The notes beneath the pieces are model-generated. The model saw only the letters and a list, made by a program, of their open reading frames with translations, did no database searches and had not been told where the DNA came from. From Natrinema salaciae (GTDB taxonomy: Archaea; Halobacteriota; Halobacteria; Halobacteriales; Natrialbaceae), in NCBI RefSeq assembly GCF_900110865.1, contig NZ_FOFD01000002.1, positions 740,835 to 804,834 of the forward strand: a stretch of 64,000 nt of DNA, in the 5' to 3' direction. Positions 23,515 to 32,016 of this stretch are shown here, in pieces. Positions within the stretch are counted from its first letter, which is position 1. Each line of letters opens with the position of its first letter. A program made the position numbers and the translations under genes.

Positions 23515-26199
23515 CTACTCCGACGCGAGCAGCGCCGCTTCCGGCGGTTCCCCGCGCTCGAGTCGCGAGCGGTTCGACGTGGCGTCTTTCTCGACGCGGA
23601 CGATCGAATCGGCCGCCCCGACGAGCTCCTCGTCGTGGCTGACGACGACGATCTGCTCGACCCCCAGATCGCGCATCGATTCGACCAGCGAGACCAGTTG
23701 GGTGACGTGACCCGAATCGAGGAAGACGGTCGGCTCGTCGAGGATCAGCGGCGGCATCGGGGCCGTCCCCTCGACGCCCTCGGCGAGCAACCGATAGATC
23801 GCACACCGCAGGCTGAGGTTGAACAGCGCCCGCTCGCCGCCCGAAAGCTGCTCGGGCTCGAGGGCTTCGCCGTCCTTCTGGTAGACCGTCAGCCGGTAGT
23901 CGCCGTCGAGATCGATCGCCGCGTAGGAGTCGTTCTGGTAGACCAGATCGAACGTCTCGTTGAGCAACCGTTCGAGGGTCTCGACGTTGCGCTGGCGCAG
24001 TTCCGCCCGCAGGTCGCCGTAGGTGGTCTGCAGCGTCTCGGCCTCGTCGTACAGCGACTCGAGCCGATCGCACCGATCCTCGACGGTCTCGAGGCGCTCG
24101 CGGAGCCGCTCGAGCTCCGCGAGTTCGTTCTCGACCGCGCCGATCGCGTTCTGGATCTCGTCGCGTCGCTCCGCGAGCTCCGCGAGCTTCTCGTCGACCT
24201 GTTCGATGTACTGCTCGGCGTTTTCCTTGTCCGTGCGGGCGGTTTCCACCCGCTCTTCGTCGAACGCCGACTCGAGATCGCGCTTGCGGTCGCGCTTCGC
24301 CGAGAGCGTCTCCCGGCGCTCGTCGTTCATCGTCACCCAGTCCCGCCGCCGCTCGCGGAGGGTCTCGAGGTCGCTCTCGAGGGCGGCCCGCTCGTCGGCG
24401 ATTTCCGAGACGCGAGTCAGGGTCTCGAGGGTCTCCTTGATCTCCCCACGTTCGGTGTTGATCTCGCCGAGTTCGGCCCGCGCATCGGCGACCTCGGCTT
24501 CCCGCTCCGCGGCCGCGGACCGCTTCTCCTCGGCCTCGGCCTCGGCGGTCGCCGCGTCGTCGCGGCGCTGATCGCGCTGGTCGCGCCGGTCGGCCAGCGT
24601 CTCGCGTTTCTCCGCGAGCAACTGCTCGACGTTGTCGCGGTTCTCCTCGAGCCGGTCGACTCGCCGCTCGGCCTCTCGCAGCTCCTCGGCGCGGTCGATC
24701 CGCTCGTCGATCTCGTCGCGCTCTGCCTCGAGCGCCTCGCGTTCGGCCTCGAGGTCGGCGAGCTCCTCCCGGCGCTCGTCCAGCACGTCGACGTGGGGCG
24801 AGTTCTCGACCGATTGGCCGCACTCGGGACACTTCCCCTCCTCGAGCAGGCGTTCGCCCTCCTCGATCGCGTTCTCCGCGGCTCGGATATCGGCCGTCAG
24901 GTCGCCGATTTCGGACGCTAGTTCGTCGCGCTCGGTCTCGAGTTCGTCGAGGGACGACGCCGCGCCGCCGAATTCGATCGCCGCGTCGTCGAAGACCGCC
25001 CGCGCCGCGTCGATCGACTCCTCGAGCTCGTCGAGGTTCCCCTCGCGGTCGGCGATCGTCTCCTCGTCGGACTCGATCCGGTCGTCGAGGTCGGCGGCCT
25101 CCTCGCGAGCGCGCTCGGCCTCCTCGTCGAGGGCGGTCGCTTCCTCGCGGAGCCGTTCGATCTCGTTGTTCCCTTCCGTGATCGTCACGCGAACGTCCTC
25201 GAGGTCGTCGCGGAGTTCCTCGTCGCGGGCCTCGAGAGCCGCGATGCGGTCCCGAACGGCGTCCGCGTCCGGATCGCCGTCCTCGAGATCGACGGTTTCG
25301 AGGAGGTCGTCGCGCTCGGCTGCAAGCTCCTCCCGACGCTCGCGGAGCTCGCCGATTTCGTCGGTCGCGTCCTCGCGCTCGCGCTCGGTCTCGGCGATCT
25401 TCGATCGCAGTGCCGCGATCTCGTCGTCGAGTTCGTCGATCTCGGCGCGGGTCTCCTCGTGGCGCTCGAGGACGTCTTCGGCGGTCTCGAGGGTGTCCCG
25501 GGCCTGCTCGCGCTGCGTCTCGTAGTGGTCGATTTCGTCGGTGACCTCGTCGCGGCGCGACTCGAGGCCGTTCAGTCGCTCGTGGAGGTCCTTCGCCTCC
25601 TTTTGGTCGACCTGCTTGCGGACGTCCTCGAGGACCTCGCGCTGGCCGTCGAGGACGGTCTTGACGCCCAGTCGTGCCTCGCTGGCCCGCTCGCGGTAGT
25701 CCTCGAGCGCGCCCAGTTGGAGGAGGTCGTCAATCATGTCCTGACGGTCGCTCGGCGAGGCGTGGATGAGCTTGTTGACTTCGCCCTGCCGGACGTACGC
25801 GCAGTTGACGAACGCTTCGGCGTCCATCCGCAGGAGTTCGGTCACCTCGCGGCGGACGTCCCGCGCCCCTTCGATCGCGGCCGTCGGCGTCTCGAGGACG
25901 CACTTGGTCGTGGTCGCACGGTCCCCGCGCAGCTTGAGGCGGCGCTCGACGTGGTACTCGCGGTCGTCGTGGGTGAACCACAGTTCGACCTCGGCGTCCT
26001 CCTCGCCGGTCGTGATGACGTCGTCGAGCGTCCGATCGTCCAGAGCCTTCGAGCCGTAGAGCGCGAAGAAGACCGCCTCGAGCAGCGTCGACTTCCCGCT
26101 GCCGTTGACGCCGTGGACGACGGTGACGCCGCGCTCGAGCGAGAGATCCGCGTCGTCGTAGCACTTGAAGTTCATGAGGCGGACGCGGTCGACCCTCAC
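23515..26199 (-). CDS. rad50: DNA double-strand break repair ATPase Rad50
   Basis: SMC-like ATPase partner of Mre11 in DNA end processing. At 894 aa it has Walker A (GVNGSGKSTLLEA) near residue 35 and long antiparallel coiled coils on both sides of a zinc hook CPEC (Cys457, Cys460). The C-terminal half has the ABC signature LSGGERALFNLSL, Walker B PPLILDEPTVFLD and the His-loop VVVSHDEEL. The GTG start at 26199 overlaps the mre11 stop (GTGA), giving the usual mre11-rad50 coupling. Confidence 0.97.
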   Translation of the reverse strand: MRVDRVRLMNFKCYDDADLSLERGVTVVHGVNGSGKSTLLEAVFFALYGSKALDDRTLDDVITTGEEDAEVELWFTHDDREYHVERRLKLRGDRATTTKCVLETPTAAIEGARDVRREVTELLRMDAEAFVNCAYVRQGEVNKLIHASPSDRQDMIDDLLQLGALEDYRERASEARLGVKTVLDGQREVLEDVRKQVDQKEAKDLHERLNGLESRRDEVTDEIDHYETQREQARDTLETAEDVLERHEETRAEIDELDDEIAALRSKIAETEREREDATDEIGELRERREELAAERDDLLETVDLEDGDPDADAVRDRIAALEARDEELRDDLEDVRVTITEGNNEIERLREEATALDEEAERAREEAADLDDRIESDEETIADREGNLDELEESIDAARAVFDDAAIEFGGAASSLDELETERDELASEIGDLTADIRAAENAIEEGERLLEEGKCPECGQSVENSPHVDVLDERREELADLEAEREALEAERDEIDERIDRAEELREAERRVDRLEENRDNVEQLLAEKRETLADRRDQRDQRRDDAATAEAEAEEKRSAAAEREAEVADARAELGEINTERGEIKETLETLTRVSEIADERAALESDLETLRERRRDWVTMNDERRETLSAKRDRKRDLESAFDEERVETARTDKENAEQYIEQVDEKLAELAERRDEIQNAIGAVENELAELERLRERLETVEDRCDRLESLYDEAETLQTTYGDLRAELRQRNVETLERLLNETFDLVYQNDSYAAIDLDGDYRLTVYQKDGEALEPEQLSGGERALFNLSLRCAIYRLLAEGVEGTAPMPPLILDEPTVFLDSGHVTQLVSLVESMRDLGVEQIVVVSHDEELVGAADSIVRVEKDATSNRSRLERGEPPEAALLASE

Positions 26200-27563
26200 G
26201 CGAAATCACCCAGCGAGGCGGTGTCCGCGTCGGCGGGTTCGTCGCCGGCGTCGTCCGCCGCGCCCGTGTCGGCATCGGTCGCCACATCCGTGTCGGTGTT
26301 GGCGTCGGCCGCTGACGCGGTCGTATCCGGGTCGGCCGCTCCGTCGCCGTCAGCGGCCGCGTCCGTCGCGGAGTCGGACTCGGCTGCGAGCTGATCGGCG
26401 ACCGTCGTCACGTCCTCGTCGCCCGGTTCGCGCTCCGGCGCGGGCTCGAACGCCGACTCGCCGTCCTCGAGCAGGTCGCGGACCCGCCGCTCGACCGACT
26501 CGCGGACGTTCGCGTCGGCGAGGTCGCCGCTCCGGACGGTTTCGTCGATCTCGAGTGCCGCTTCGCTGAGCCCCAGTTCGCGCACCCGTTCGCGGACGGC
26601 GTCGTCCGGGTCGGCGAAGCTCACGGAGACGTCGTCGTCTTCGTCCGGGAGGTCCCGGCGGTCGTTCACGCGGGCGACGAGCGCCCCGCGGTCGATCGCG
26701 AGCTCCTCGATCGCGGCCGGCGCGATGGGGCGTCCCTCGCCGTCGACGGTGACGATGACGACGGCGTCCGCGAGGTCGTGCTGGCGGACGCGTTCCCGAA
26801 CGCGGTCGACCCCCTCGTCGGCCGCGAGTTCCACGTCGACGAAGACGAACTCGCGCGTCGAGTCGAGCCCGCGGCGACTGATTCCGACCCCGTCGTCCGC
26901 GAAGTCGACGAGGTTGTAGCCCCGGTCCTCGCGTTCACTGGCGCTCGCGCGCTCGGTCGACCCGCAGTAGGTGACCCAGGTGTCCAGCACCTCCGCGGTG
27001 CCCGGGTCATGGTTGTCGCCCAGCAGGACGGCATCGAAGTCGACGGGCGACTCCGCGAGGACGGTCTCGGTGTCCCAGTCCGCGTGTGCGAAGGGCTCGA
27101 AGAGGCCGTGGCTCACGAGGGTCGCGTGATCGGCCGCGTCGGGCACCGGCTCGAACACGTACTCGAGATCGTCGCGCCGGGATCGGGGCACGAAGTCCAG
27201 CCCGTAGACGGCGACGTCGTCGACGACGACCGGGTCCGCGCCCAGCCGGGTCGCGAGTCCGAGATCCGCGAAGAGATCGAGCCACTGCGCGTCGCGTTTC
27301 GACTCGTGGTTACCGACGACGGCGAGAAAGGGAATATCCGCGTCGGCGAGCGTCCGGAGGACGTCGACGGTTCCTTGGAGGTCGACCAGACTCGGCCGGC
27401 GGTCGTGAAAGAGGTCGCCGGCGTGAATCACCGCGTCGACGTCGTCTTCGACCGCGTCGTCGACGACGTTCCGAAACCCCTCGAGAAAGTCCCGTCGTCG
27501 CTCGGGCGAGTTGTACTGCTGGTACCCGATGTGGGTATCGCCCGTGTGGAGTACCCGCGTCAT
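26196..27563 (-). CDS. mre11: DNA repair exonuclease/endonuclease Mre11
   Basis: A 455-aa Mn-dependent nuclease. Phosphoesterase motifs are intact: GDTHIG (Asp9, His11), HAGDLFHDRRP (Asp50), VVGNHESKR (Asn85, His86), VSHGLFEP and LLGDNHDP. The long Ala/Asp-rich C-terminal tail (last ~70 residues, ADANTDTDVATDAD-like) is low-complexity and probably disordered. It is the upstream gene of mre11-rad50. A TATA-like CCTTTAGGG about 25 bp upstream suggests a leaderless transcript. Confidence 0.96.
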   Translation of the reverse strand: MTRVLHTGDTHIGYQQYNSPERRRDFLEGFRNVVDDAVEDDVDAVIHAGDLFHDRRPSLVDLQGTVDVLRTLADADIPFLAVVGNHESKRDAQWLDLFADLGLATRLGADPVVVDDVAVYGLDFVPRSRRDDLEYVFEPVPDAADHATLVSHGLFEPFAHADWDTETVLAESPVDFDAVLLGDNHDPGTAEVLDTWVTYCGSTERASASEREDRGYNLVDFADDGVGISRRGLDSTREFVFVDVELAADEGVDRVRERVRQHDLADAVVIVTVDGEGRPIAPAAIEELAIDRGALVARVNDRRDLPDEDDDVSVSFADPDDAVRERVRELGLSEAALEIDETVRSGDLADANVRESVERRVRDLLEDGESAFEPAPEREPGDEDVTTVADQLAAESDSATDAAADGDGAADPDTTASAADANTDTDVATDADTGAADDAGDEPADADTASLGDFA

Positions 27564-27615
27564 TGGCCAGTCGTTGGCGAGCCCACCCTAAAGGAGTTCC
27601 GTGACCGAAGTGAAA

Positions 27616-28680
27616 CTAAAGTGTGTAATCGAACGAGCCGTCTTCGGCCGTGAGGAACGCCTCGAGCAGGTCGATCGTGCCCGCGATGTCGTCGACGTGA
27701 GCGGTCTCGGTGACGGTGTGTAGATACCGTGTCGGAATCGAGATCGCGCCGACGGGTTTCGCGCCGGCGGTGTGTTGGAAGCCGGCGGTGTCGGTGCCGA
27801 CGGCGGGCAGGATCTCGAGCTGGTAGTCGATCGCCTCCTCCTCGGCGATCGACTGGAGCCGCTCGTGGAGCTTCGGGTTGGTGATGACGCTCCCGTCCTT
27901 GAGCTTGATCGCGGTGCCGTCGCCGAGTTCGGTGACGTGCTCGCCGGCGTCGAAGCCGGGGATGTCGTTGGCGACGGTGACGTCGAGCGCGAGCGCGAGG
28001 TCGGGGTCGATGTCGACGCCGAGGGCGCGGGCACCTCGGAGGCCGACTTCCTCCTGGACGGTCGCACAGAAGTGGATCGTCGCCGCGGGGTCGCGCAAGC
28101 GGCGGGCAGCCTCGAGCATGGCGAACAGGCAGACCCGATCGTCGAGCGCTTTGCCGGTGATCGTCTCGCCGACCCGCTCGGTCGTCTGAGCCATCGTGAC
28201 GAGGTCGCCGCGCGAGACCCGCTCTGCGAGTTCCTCGTAGGGGAGGCCGGGATCGACCACGACGTCGTCGACCTCGGGGGTCTTCTCTCGCTGTTCGTCG
28301 TCCAGCGTGTGCGGCGGCGGCGAGCCGATAACGGCCGGAATATCCTCGTCGTCGGTGTGAATCGTCACGCGCTGGGCCTTGAGGACCCGCGCGTCCCAGC
28401 CGCCGAGTGCCTCGAGTTCGACGAAGCCGTAGCCGTCCTCGTCGCCCCGGACGTGACGGACCATGAAGCCGATCTCGTCCATGTGGGCCGCGACGGCGAC
28501 CGAATACTCGCCCTCGCCCTCGAGCGTCCCGACGACGTTGCCCATCGCGTCGGTGCGGACGCGGTCGACCGACTGTTCCAGTTCCCTGACGACGACCTCG
28601 CGAACGCGATCCTCGTAGCCGGGGACGCCACTCGTCTCCGTCAGTTCCGTCAGGAGGTCCAGATCGAACGGGGCTGTCAT
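27616..28680 (-). CDS. M42-family metallopeptidase (TET-type aminopeptidase/deblocking)
   Basis: A 354-aa dinuclear-zinc aminopeptidase expected to form dodecameric tetrahedra that trim peptides in the cytosol. Conserved ligands and motifs visible are AAHMDEIGFMV (metal His), GKALDDRVCLFAML (bridging Asp), TVQEEVGLRGA (catalytic and metal Glu) and RYLHTVTETAHVDD (C-terminal His). The start at 28680 follows a TATA box by about 25 bp. Database labels for this family sometimes say endoglucanase; the peptidase reading is preferred. Confidence 0.92.
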   Translation of the reverse strand: MTAPFDLDLLTELTETSGVPGYEDRVREVVVRELEQSVDRVRTDAMGNVVGTLEGEGEYSVAVAAHMDEIGFMVRHVRGDEDGYGFVELEALGGWDARVLKAQRVTIHTDDEDIPAVIGSPPPHTLDDEQREKTPEVDDVVVDPGLPYEELAERVSRGDLVTMAQTTERVGETITGKALDDRVCLFAMLEAARRLRDPAATIHFCATVQEEVGLRGARALGVDIDPDLALALDVTVANDIPGFDAGEHVTELGDGTAIKLKDGSVITNPKLHERLQSIAEEEAIDYQLEILPAVGTDTAGFQHTAGAKPVGAISIPTRYLHTVTETAHVDDIAGTIDLLEAFLTAEDGSFDYTL

Positions 28681-28698
28681 GCCCGCACCTGAGTGATG

Positions 28699-28820
28699 GG
28701 GCGGTATAAACGCCCGGAAACGATGGGCGTGCTGCCGCGAACTGCGAACGGACGGCCCGTTTGGCGGCGGCGTCGTTTCAGCGGTCCGAACGGTCGCGGT
28801 CGTAACCGCGGGGTATTAAC
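28699..28820. promoter_or_regulatory. Divergent promoters of the M42 peptidase and thiolase genes
   Basis: GTATAAA at 28704-28710 (the minus-strand TATA for the peptidase) is embedded in a dyad GGGCG (28699-28703) / CGCCC (28711-28715). On the plus strand GGTATTAAC (about 28812-28820) lies 26 bp before the thiolase ATG, a leaderless arrangement. The dyad around the TATA box could block TBP binding if a protein recognises it. Confidence 0.5.
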
Positions 28821-28845
28821 GGAGTCGTCCACTACGTCTGTGTAC

Positions 28846-30015
28846 ATGAGTGACGTACGTGTCGCAGGCACAGGGTTGACACCGTTCGGGAACAGCCCCG
28901 AACGGACCGGCCGAGATCTCTTCGCCGAAGCGAGTACCGTGGCCTTCGAGGACAGCGGCGTCCCCCGGGAGGACGTCGAGGCCGTCCTCTACGGCAACTT
29001 CATGGGCGAACTCTCCGAACATCAGGGCCATCAGGGGCCCTTGATGGCCGAAGCGGCGGGGGTCCGAGCCCCGGCGACCCGCTACGAGTCCGCGTGCGCC
29101 TCGAGCGGCGTCGCGGTCCGCGAGGCGGTCAAACGGATCCGTAACGGCGAGAACGACGTGTTGCTCGTCGGCGGCGCGGAGCGGATGACCAACCTCGGCA
29201 CCGCTGGCGCGACCGAAGCGCTCGCGATCGCCGCGGACGACCTCTGGGAGGTGCGGGCCGGGGTGACCTTCCCCGGCGCGTACGCGCTGATGGCCCAGGC
29301 CTACTTCGACGAGTTCGGCGGCGAGCGCGAGGACCTGGCCAACATCGCGGTCAAAAACCACGCGAACGCCCTCACCAACGAGAAGGCCCAGTATCAGCGC
29401 GCCATCGAGGTTTCGGACGCGCTCGAGGCCCCGCCGGTCTCGGAACCGCTCGGGCTCTACGACGCCTGTCCGATCTCGGACGGCGCGTCCGCGCTCGTGC
29501 TCACGAGCGAGTCCTACGCCGCGAACCACGACCTCGAGGCACCGGTTGCGATAACGGGAACCGGACAGGGCGGCGACCGGATGGCGCTGCACGACCGGGA
29601 GCACCTCGCCCGCTCGCCCGCCGCACGCGAGGCCGGCGAGGAGGCCTACGCCGACGCGGGCGTCGACGCCGGTGACGTCGACCTCGCGGAGGTCCACGAC
29701 TGCTTCACGATCGCCGAAGTGCTCGCGCTCGAGGCGCTCGATCTGGAACCGATCGGCGAGGGGATCTCTGCGGCCCGCGACGGCCGGACGACCGCGGACG
29801 GCGAGACGCCGATCAACCTCTCGGGCGGGCTGAAGGCGAAAGGCCACCCCGTCGGCGCGACGGGCGCGTCTCAGATCGCCGAAGTCACCGATCTGCTGGC
29901 CGGCGAACACCCCAACAGCAAGCACGTCGACGGGGCGACGACCGGCGTCGCCCACAACGCGGGTGGCACGGTCGCGAGTGCGACCGTTCACGTCCTGGAG
30001 GTGGTCGACCGATGA
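28846..30015 (+). CDS. Thiolase family protein (acetyl-CoA acetyltransferase / SCP-x type)
   Basis: A 389-aa thiolase of the archaeal type. The acylated Cys lies in YESACASSGVAV, the His in LKAKGHPVGATGASQ, and the C-terminal GVAHNAGGTVASATV replaces the usual Cys-Gly-Gly end. The start is the ATG at 28846; in-frame upstream starts are excluded by the promoter at about 28815. It overlaps (ATGA) a DUF35 OB-fold gene, the arrangement known for archaeal acetoacetyl-CoA thiolases that channel intermediates into the mevalonate pathway with HMG-CoA synthase. A degradative role in acyl-CoA metabolism is also possible. Confidence 0.9.
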   Translation: MSDVRVAGTGLTPFGNSPERTGRDLFAEASTVAFEDSGVPREDVEAVLYGNFMGELSEHQGHQGPLMAEAAGVRAPATRYESACASSGVAVREAVKRIRNGENDVLLVGGAERMTNLGTAGATEALAIAADDLWEVRAGVTFPGAYALMAQAYFDEFGGEREDLANIAVKNHANALTNEKAQYQRAIEVSDALEAPPVSEPLGLYDACPISDGASALVLTSESYAANHDLEAPVAITGTGQGGDRMALHDREHLARSPAAREAGEEAYADAGVDAGDVDLAEVHDCFTIAEVLALEALDLEPIGEGISAARDGRTTADGETPINLSGGLKAKGHPVGATGASQIAEVTDLLAGEHPNSKHVDGATTGVAHNAGGTVASATVHVLEVVDR

Positions 30016-30404
30016 GCGACACCGAACACGTCGCCGACGCCGGCTTCGACGAGTGGCTCACCGCCGCCGAGGAGGGCGACGCCTACTACCTCGAGTGTGC
30101 CAACGGCCACGGTTCGCTGCCGCCCCGTCGGGTCTGCCCCGACTGCGGGTCGACCGATCTCGAGGAGAGCGACCTGCCCGATACCGGCGAAATCCAGACG
30201 TACACCGTCACGCACGTCCCGACGCCGGCCTTCGAAGAGGACGCGCCGTACGCGACGGCCGTCGTGGACTTCGGTCCCGTCCGCCTGACGGGGCAGGTCG
30301 TCGGCGTCGACGTCGCCGACGTCGAAACCGGACAGACGGTCGCACTCGAGATTACGGTTTCGGAGACGACGGGCGAACGCGTGATCGGACTCCGCCCGGC
30401 GTAG
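30012..30404 (+). CDS. Zn-ribbon/OB-fold (DUF35) thiolase partner
   Basis: A 130-aa accessory subunit. The Zn ribbon is formed by Cys residues in YYLECANGHGS and RRVCPDCGSTD. An OB-fold follows (GEIQTYTVTHVPTP; PYATAVVDFG; RLTGQVVGVD). Proteins of this family bridge thiolase and HMG-CoA synthase or bind acyl-CoA. Its ATG overlaps the thiolase stop, so subunit stoichiometry is probably set by coupled translation. Confidence 0.92.
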   Translation: MSDTEHVADAGFDEWLTAAEEGDAYYLECANGHGSLPPRRVCPDCGSTDLEESDLPDTGEIQTYTVTHVPTPAFEEDAPYATAVVDFGPVRLTGQVVGVDVADVETGQTVALEITVSETTGERVIGLRPA

Positions 30405-30487
30405 CCTCCGGGTCGTCCGAGCGACAACGGGTCGTTTTCTCACTCGGCCACGATCGGCGTGACGCGCGAAACAGCCGACTCGATCGG

Positions 30488-31432
30488 TTACTCGTCGCTG
30501 CCGAGACCGGCCCGCGGGAGTTCGGCGCTCAGGTACTCGACGAACTTGTCGGGGTGTTCGGCGTGGGGCAGCTGGGTCGCGTAGTCGATGACGACCAGGT
30601 CGAGGTCGGCGGCCTCGGCGAGGTCCCGGCCCTCGCGGAGCGGGACGAGTTCAGCGTCGCGGCCCCAGACCAGCGTGGTCGGCGTCTCGAGGGCGGCCAG
30701 TTCCGTCGCGAGGTCGAACTCGGGGTCGAGCGTGCCCGCGGCGAAGGAGGCGGTGGCGTAGCGCGCGCCGGGCTGGTGGGCGCTGTCCCAGGCGTAGCCG
30801 ACCTCCTCGTCGCTGATCCGGTCGGCGTCGTAGTAGCCGTCCCGGTCGTAGAAGTACCGGATCGACGGCTTGCTCGCGAGCAGGTTGTACAGCGTCGTGC
30901 CGACGATCGGCGTCCGAAGGAGCGTCCGGACCCACGGCCGCTCGTCGCCCGTCTCGTCGGTCGGACAGATCAGGACGAGGCGTTCGAACGCGGTCTCGGC
31001 GGCGGCGTCGACGGCGAAGGTGCCGGTCAGCGAGGAGGCGACGGCGATCGGTTCGTCGGTGAGCTCGTCCGCGAAGTCGCGAACGAACTCGCCGTAGAGG
31101 GACCCGGAGTACACGAGCGGCGGCCGCTCCGAACGGCCGAAGCCGGGGAGATCCACCGCGTAGACGTGGTAGTCTTCGGCCAATCGTTCGACGATCGGGG
31201 CGAACTCGTGGCTGCTCGCACCCGCGTAGATCCCGTGGAGCAAGAGCATGTCCGGATCGTTCGGATCGCCGGCGACGGTGTAGGTCGTCTCGATTCCCCG
31301 CCAGCGATACGTCCGTTCGATACCGGGAAGCGGGTTCTCGAGGTCGCTCGCGCGTCGCTGGAGGAGGCGGTTGCCGACGACTGCGCCGGCGACGGTTCCC
31401 ACTGCCGCACCGAGGACTGTTCGGGCGTTCAT
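30488..31432 (-). CDS. Alpha/beta-fold hydrolase
   Basis: A 314-aa protein with an N-terminal hydrophobic stretch (VLGAAVGTVAGAVVG) that may anchor it to the membrane. Fold features are the oxyanion strand LLHGIYAGASSHEF, DLPGFGRSERPP, the nucleophile elbow VASSLTG (Ser in AxSxxG), the acid near TLVWGRDAELVP and the His in LPHAEHPDKF. The start is the ATG at 31432; the open frame continues upstream to 31648 but crosses a transposon relic. It could be an esterase or C-C hydrolase; the substrate is unknown. Confidence 0.87.
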   Translation of the reverse strand: MNARTVLGAAVGTVAGAVVGNRLLQRRASDLENPLPGIERTYRWRGIETTYTVAGDPNDPDMLLLHGIYAGASSHEFAPIVERLAEDYHVYAVDLPGFGRSERPPLVYSGSLYGEFVRDFADELTDEPIAVASSLTGTFAVDAAAETAFERLVLICPTDETGDERPWVRTLLRTPIVGTTLYNLLASKPSIRYFYDRDGYYDADRISDEEVGYAWDSAHQPGARYATASFAAGTLDPEFDLATELAALETPTTLVWGRDAELVPLREGRDLAEAADLDLVVIDYATQLPHAEHPDKFVEYLSAELPRAGLGSDE

Positions 31433-31574
31433 AGGAGACCGTAAGCGGGCAACGGCCTTAGACTTCAGGTTCGGGATCAGCACCTGCTGGGACCGGGACA
31501 CGGCGAGGAGCCTGCGGATTCGGCGGATAGCGGCCGCAGACGGCGGACGATCTCGAGGCCGGGGGTCTACCGAC

Positions 31575-31649
31575 GCCACATCGCTCGTTCGCGAGCGGAT
31601 ACGCGAGACGCGAGAAAACCCACGGCTTCGGCCGTGGGAGGAAGTCAAT
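31575..31649 (+). mobile_element. Right-end relic of an IS200/IS605 (IS1341-type TnpB) element
   Basis: A perfect hairpin CCCACGGC-TTCG-GCCGTGGG (31619-31638) is followed by AGGAAGTCAAT (31639-31649). This is the form I know from the 3' ends of haloarchaeal TnpB transposons, where it makes the end of the omega/guide RNA. The plus-strand frame across it reads RENPRLRPWEEVNT, like TnpB C-termini. No transposase core remains upstream, so this is a remnant. Its boundary supplies the stop codon of the neighbouring UPF0058 gene. Confidence 0.55.
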
Positions 31650-31875
31650 ACGGTGCCGTCTGGCGGGAAGATCTCCGAACGCGGTCGCGGATCTCGACCA
31701 GGAGGAGATCCATCGCTCTCTTGTGTGCTTCTTTCGGGCGGTGGATGTGTGGCGGGCGGACCGGTTGTGCGTCGTAGTCGTCGAAGGCGTCAGGGGGCGC
31801 GATGTCCTCCCGCTCGAGATACAGCCGTAGCTCGAACAGCAACGCGTGGAGATGGACGAGTTCCTGTTCGTTCAT
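31645..31875 (-). CDS. UPF0058 family protein
   Basis: A 76-aa cytoplasmic protein of the archaeal UPF0058 family. Conserved features are MNEQELVHLHALLFELRLYL, the centre PPDAFDDYDAQPVRPPHIHRPK and AHKRAMDLLLVEI. Structure is probably a helical hairpin; function is unknown. The last residues (RQTAPY and stop) coincide with the end of a TnpB relic on the other strand, so the native C-terminus may have been replaced. The promoter lies in AT-rich sequence just upstream. Confidence 0.85.
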   Translation of the reverse strand: MNEQELVHLHALLFELRLYLEREDIAPPDAFDDYDAQPVRPPHIHRPKEAHKRAMDLLLVEIRDRVRRSSRQTAPY

Positions 31876-31948
31876 GTGAGACAGTAACAGTGTCCACCGT
31901 GATATGGATTTTTGAGGGCGATACTAGATGTAATAATCCGAGTGACTG

Positions 31949-31996
31949 CCGCCCGACGGAGCCGTCGGGCGGGCATGGTTTCATGCCTGTCCGCCC
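31949..31996 (-). repeat. Strong inverted repeats downstream of meaB (terminator or second transposon end)
   Basis: CCGCCCGACGG (31949-31959) and CCGTCGGGCGG (31962-31972) form a perfect 11-bp stem with an AG spacer. An alternative stem GGCATG/CATGCC (31972-31977 / 31982-31987) extends with GGGCGG/CCGCCC. Read on the minus strand the block ends in CAGTCAC, comparable to the AGTCA at the TnpB relic on the other side of the UPF0058 gene. It lies 21 bp past the meaB stop, so it may simply terminate that operon. Confidence 0.45.
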
Positions 31997-32016
31997 GCCC
32001 TGCTCGAGCGCCGACG

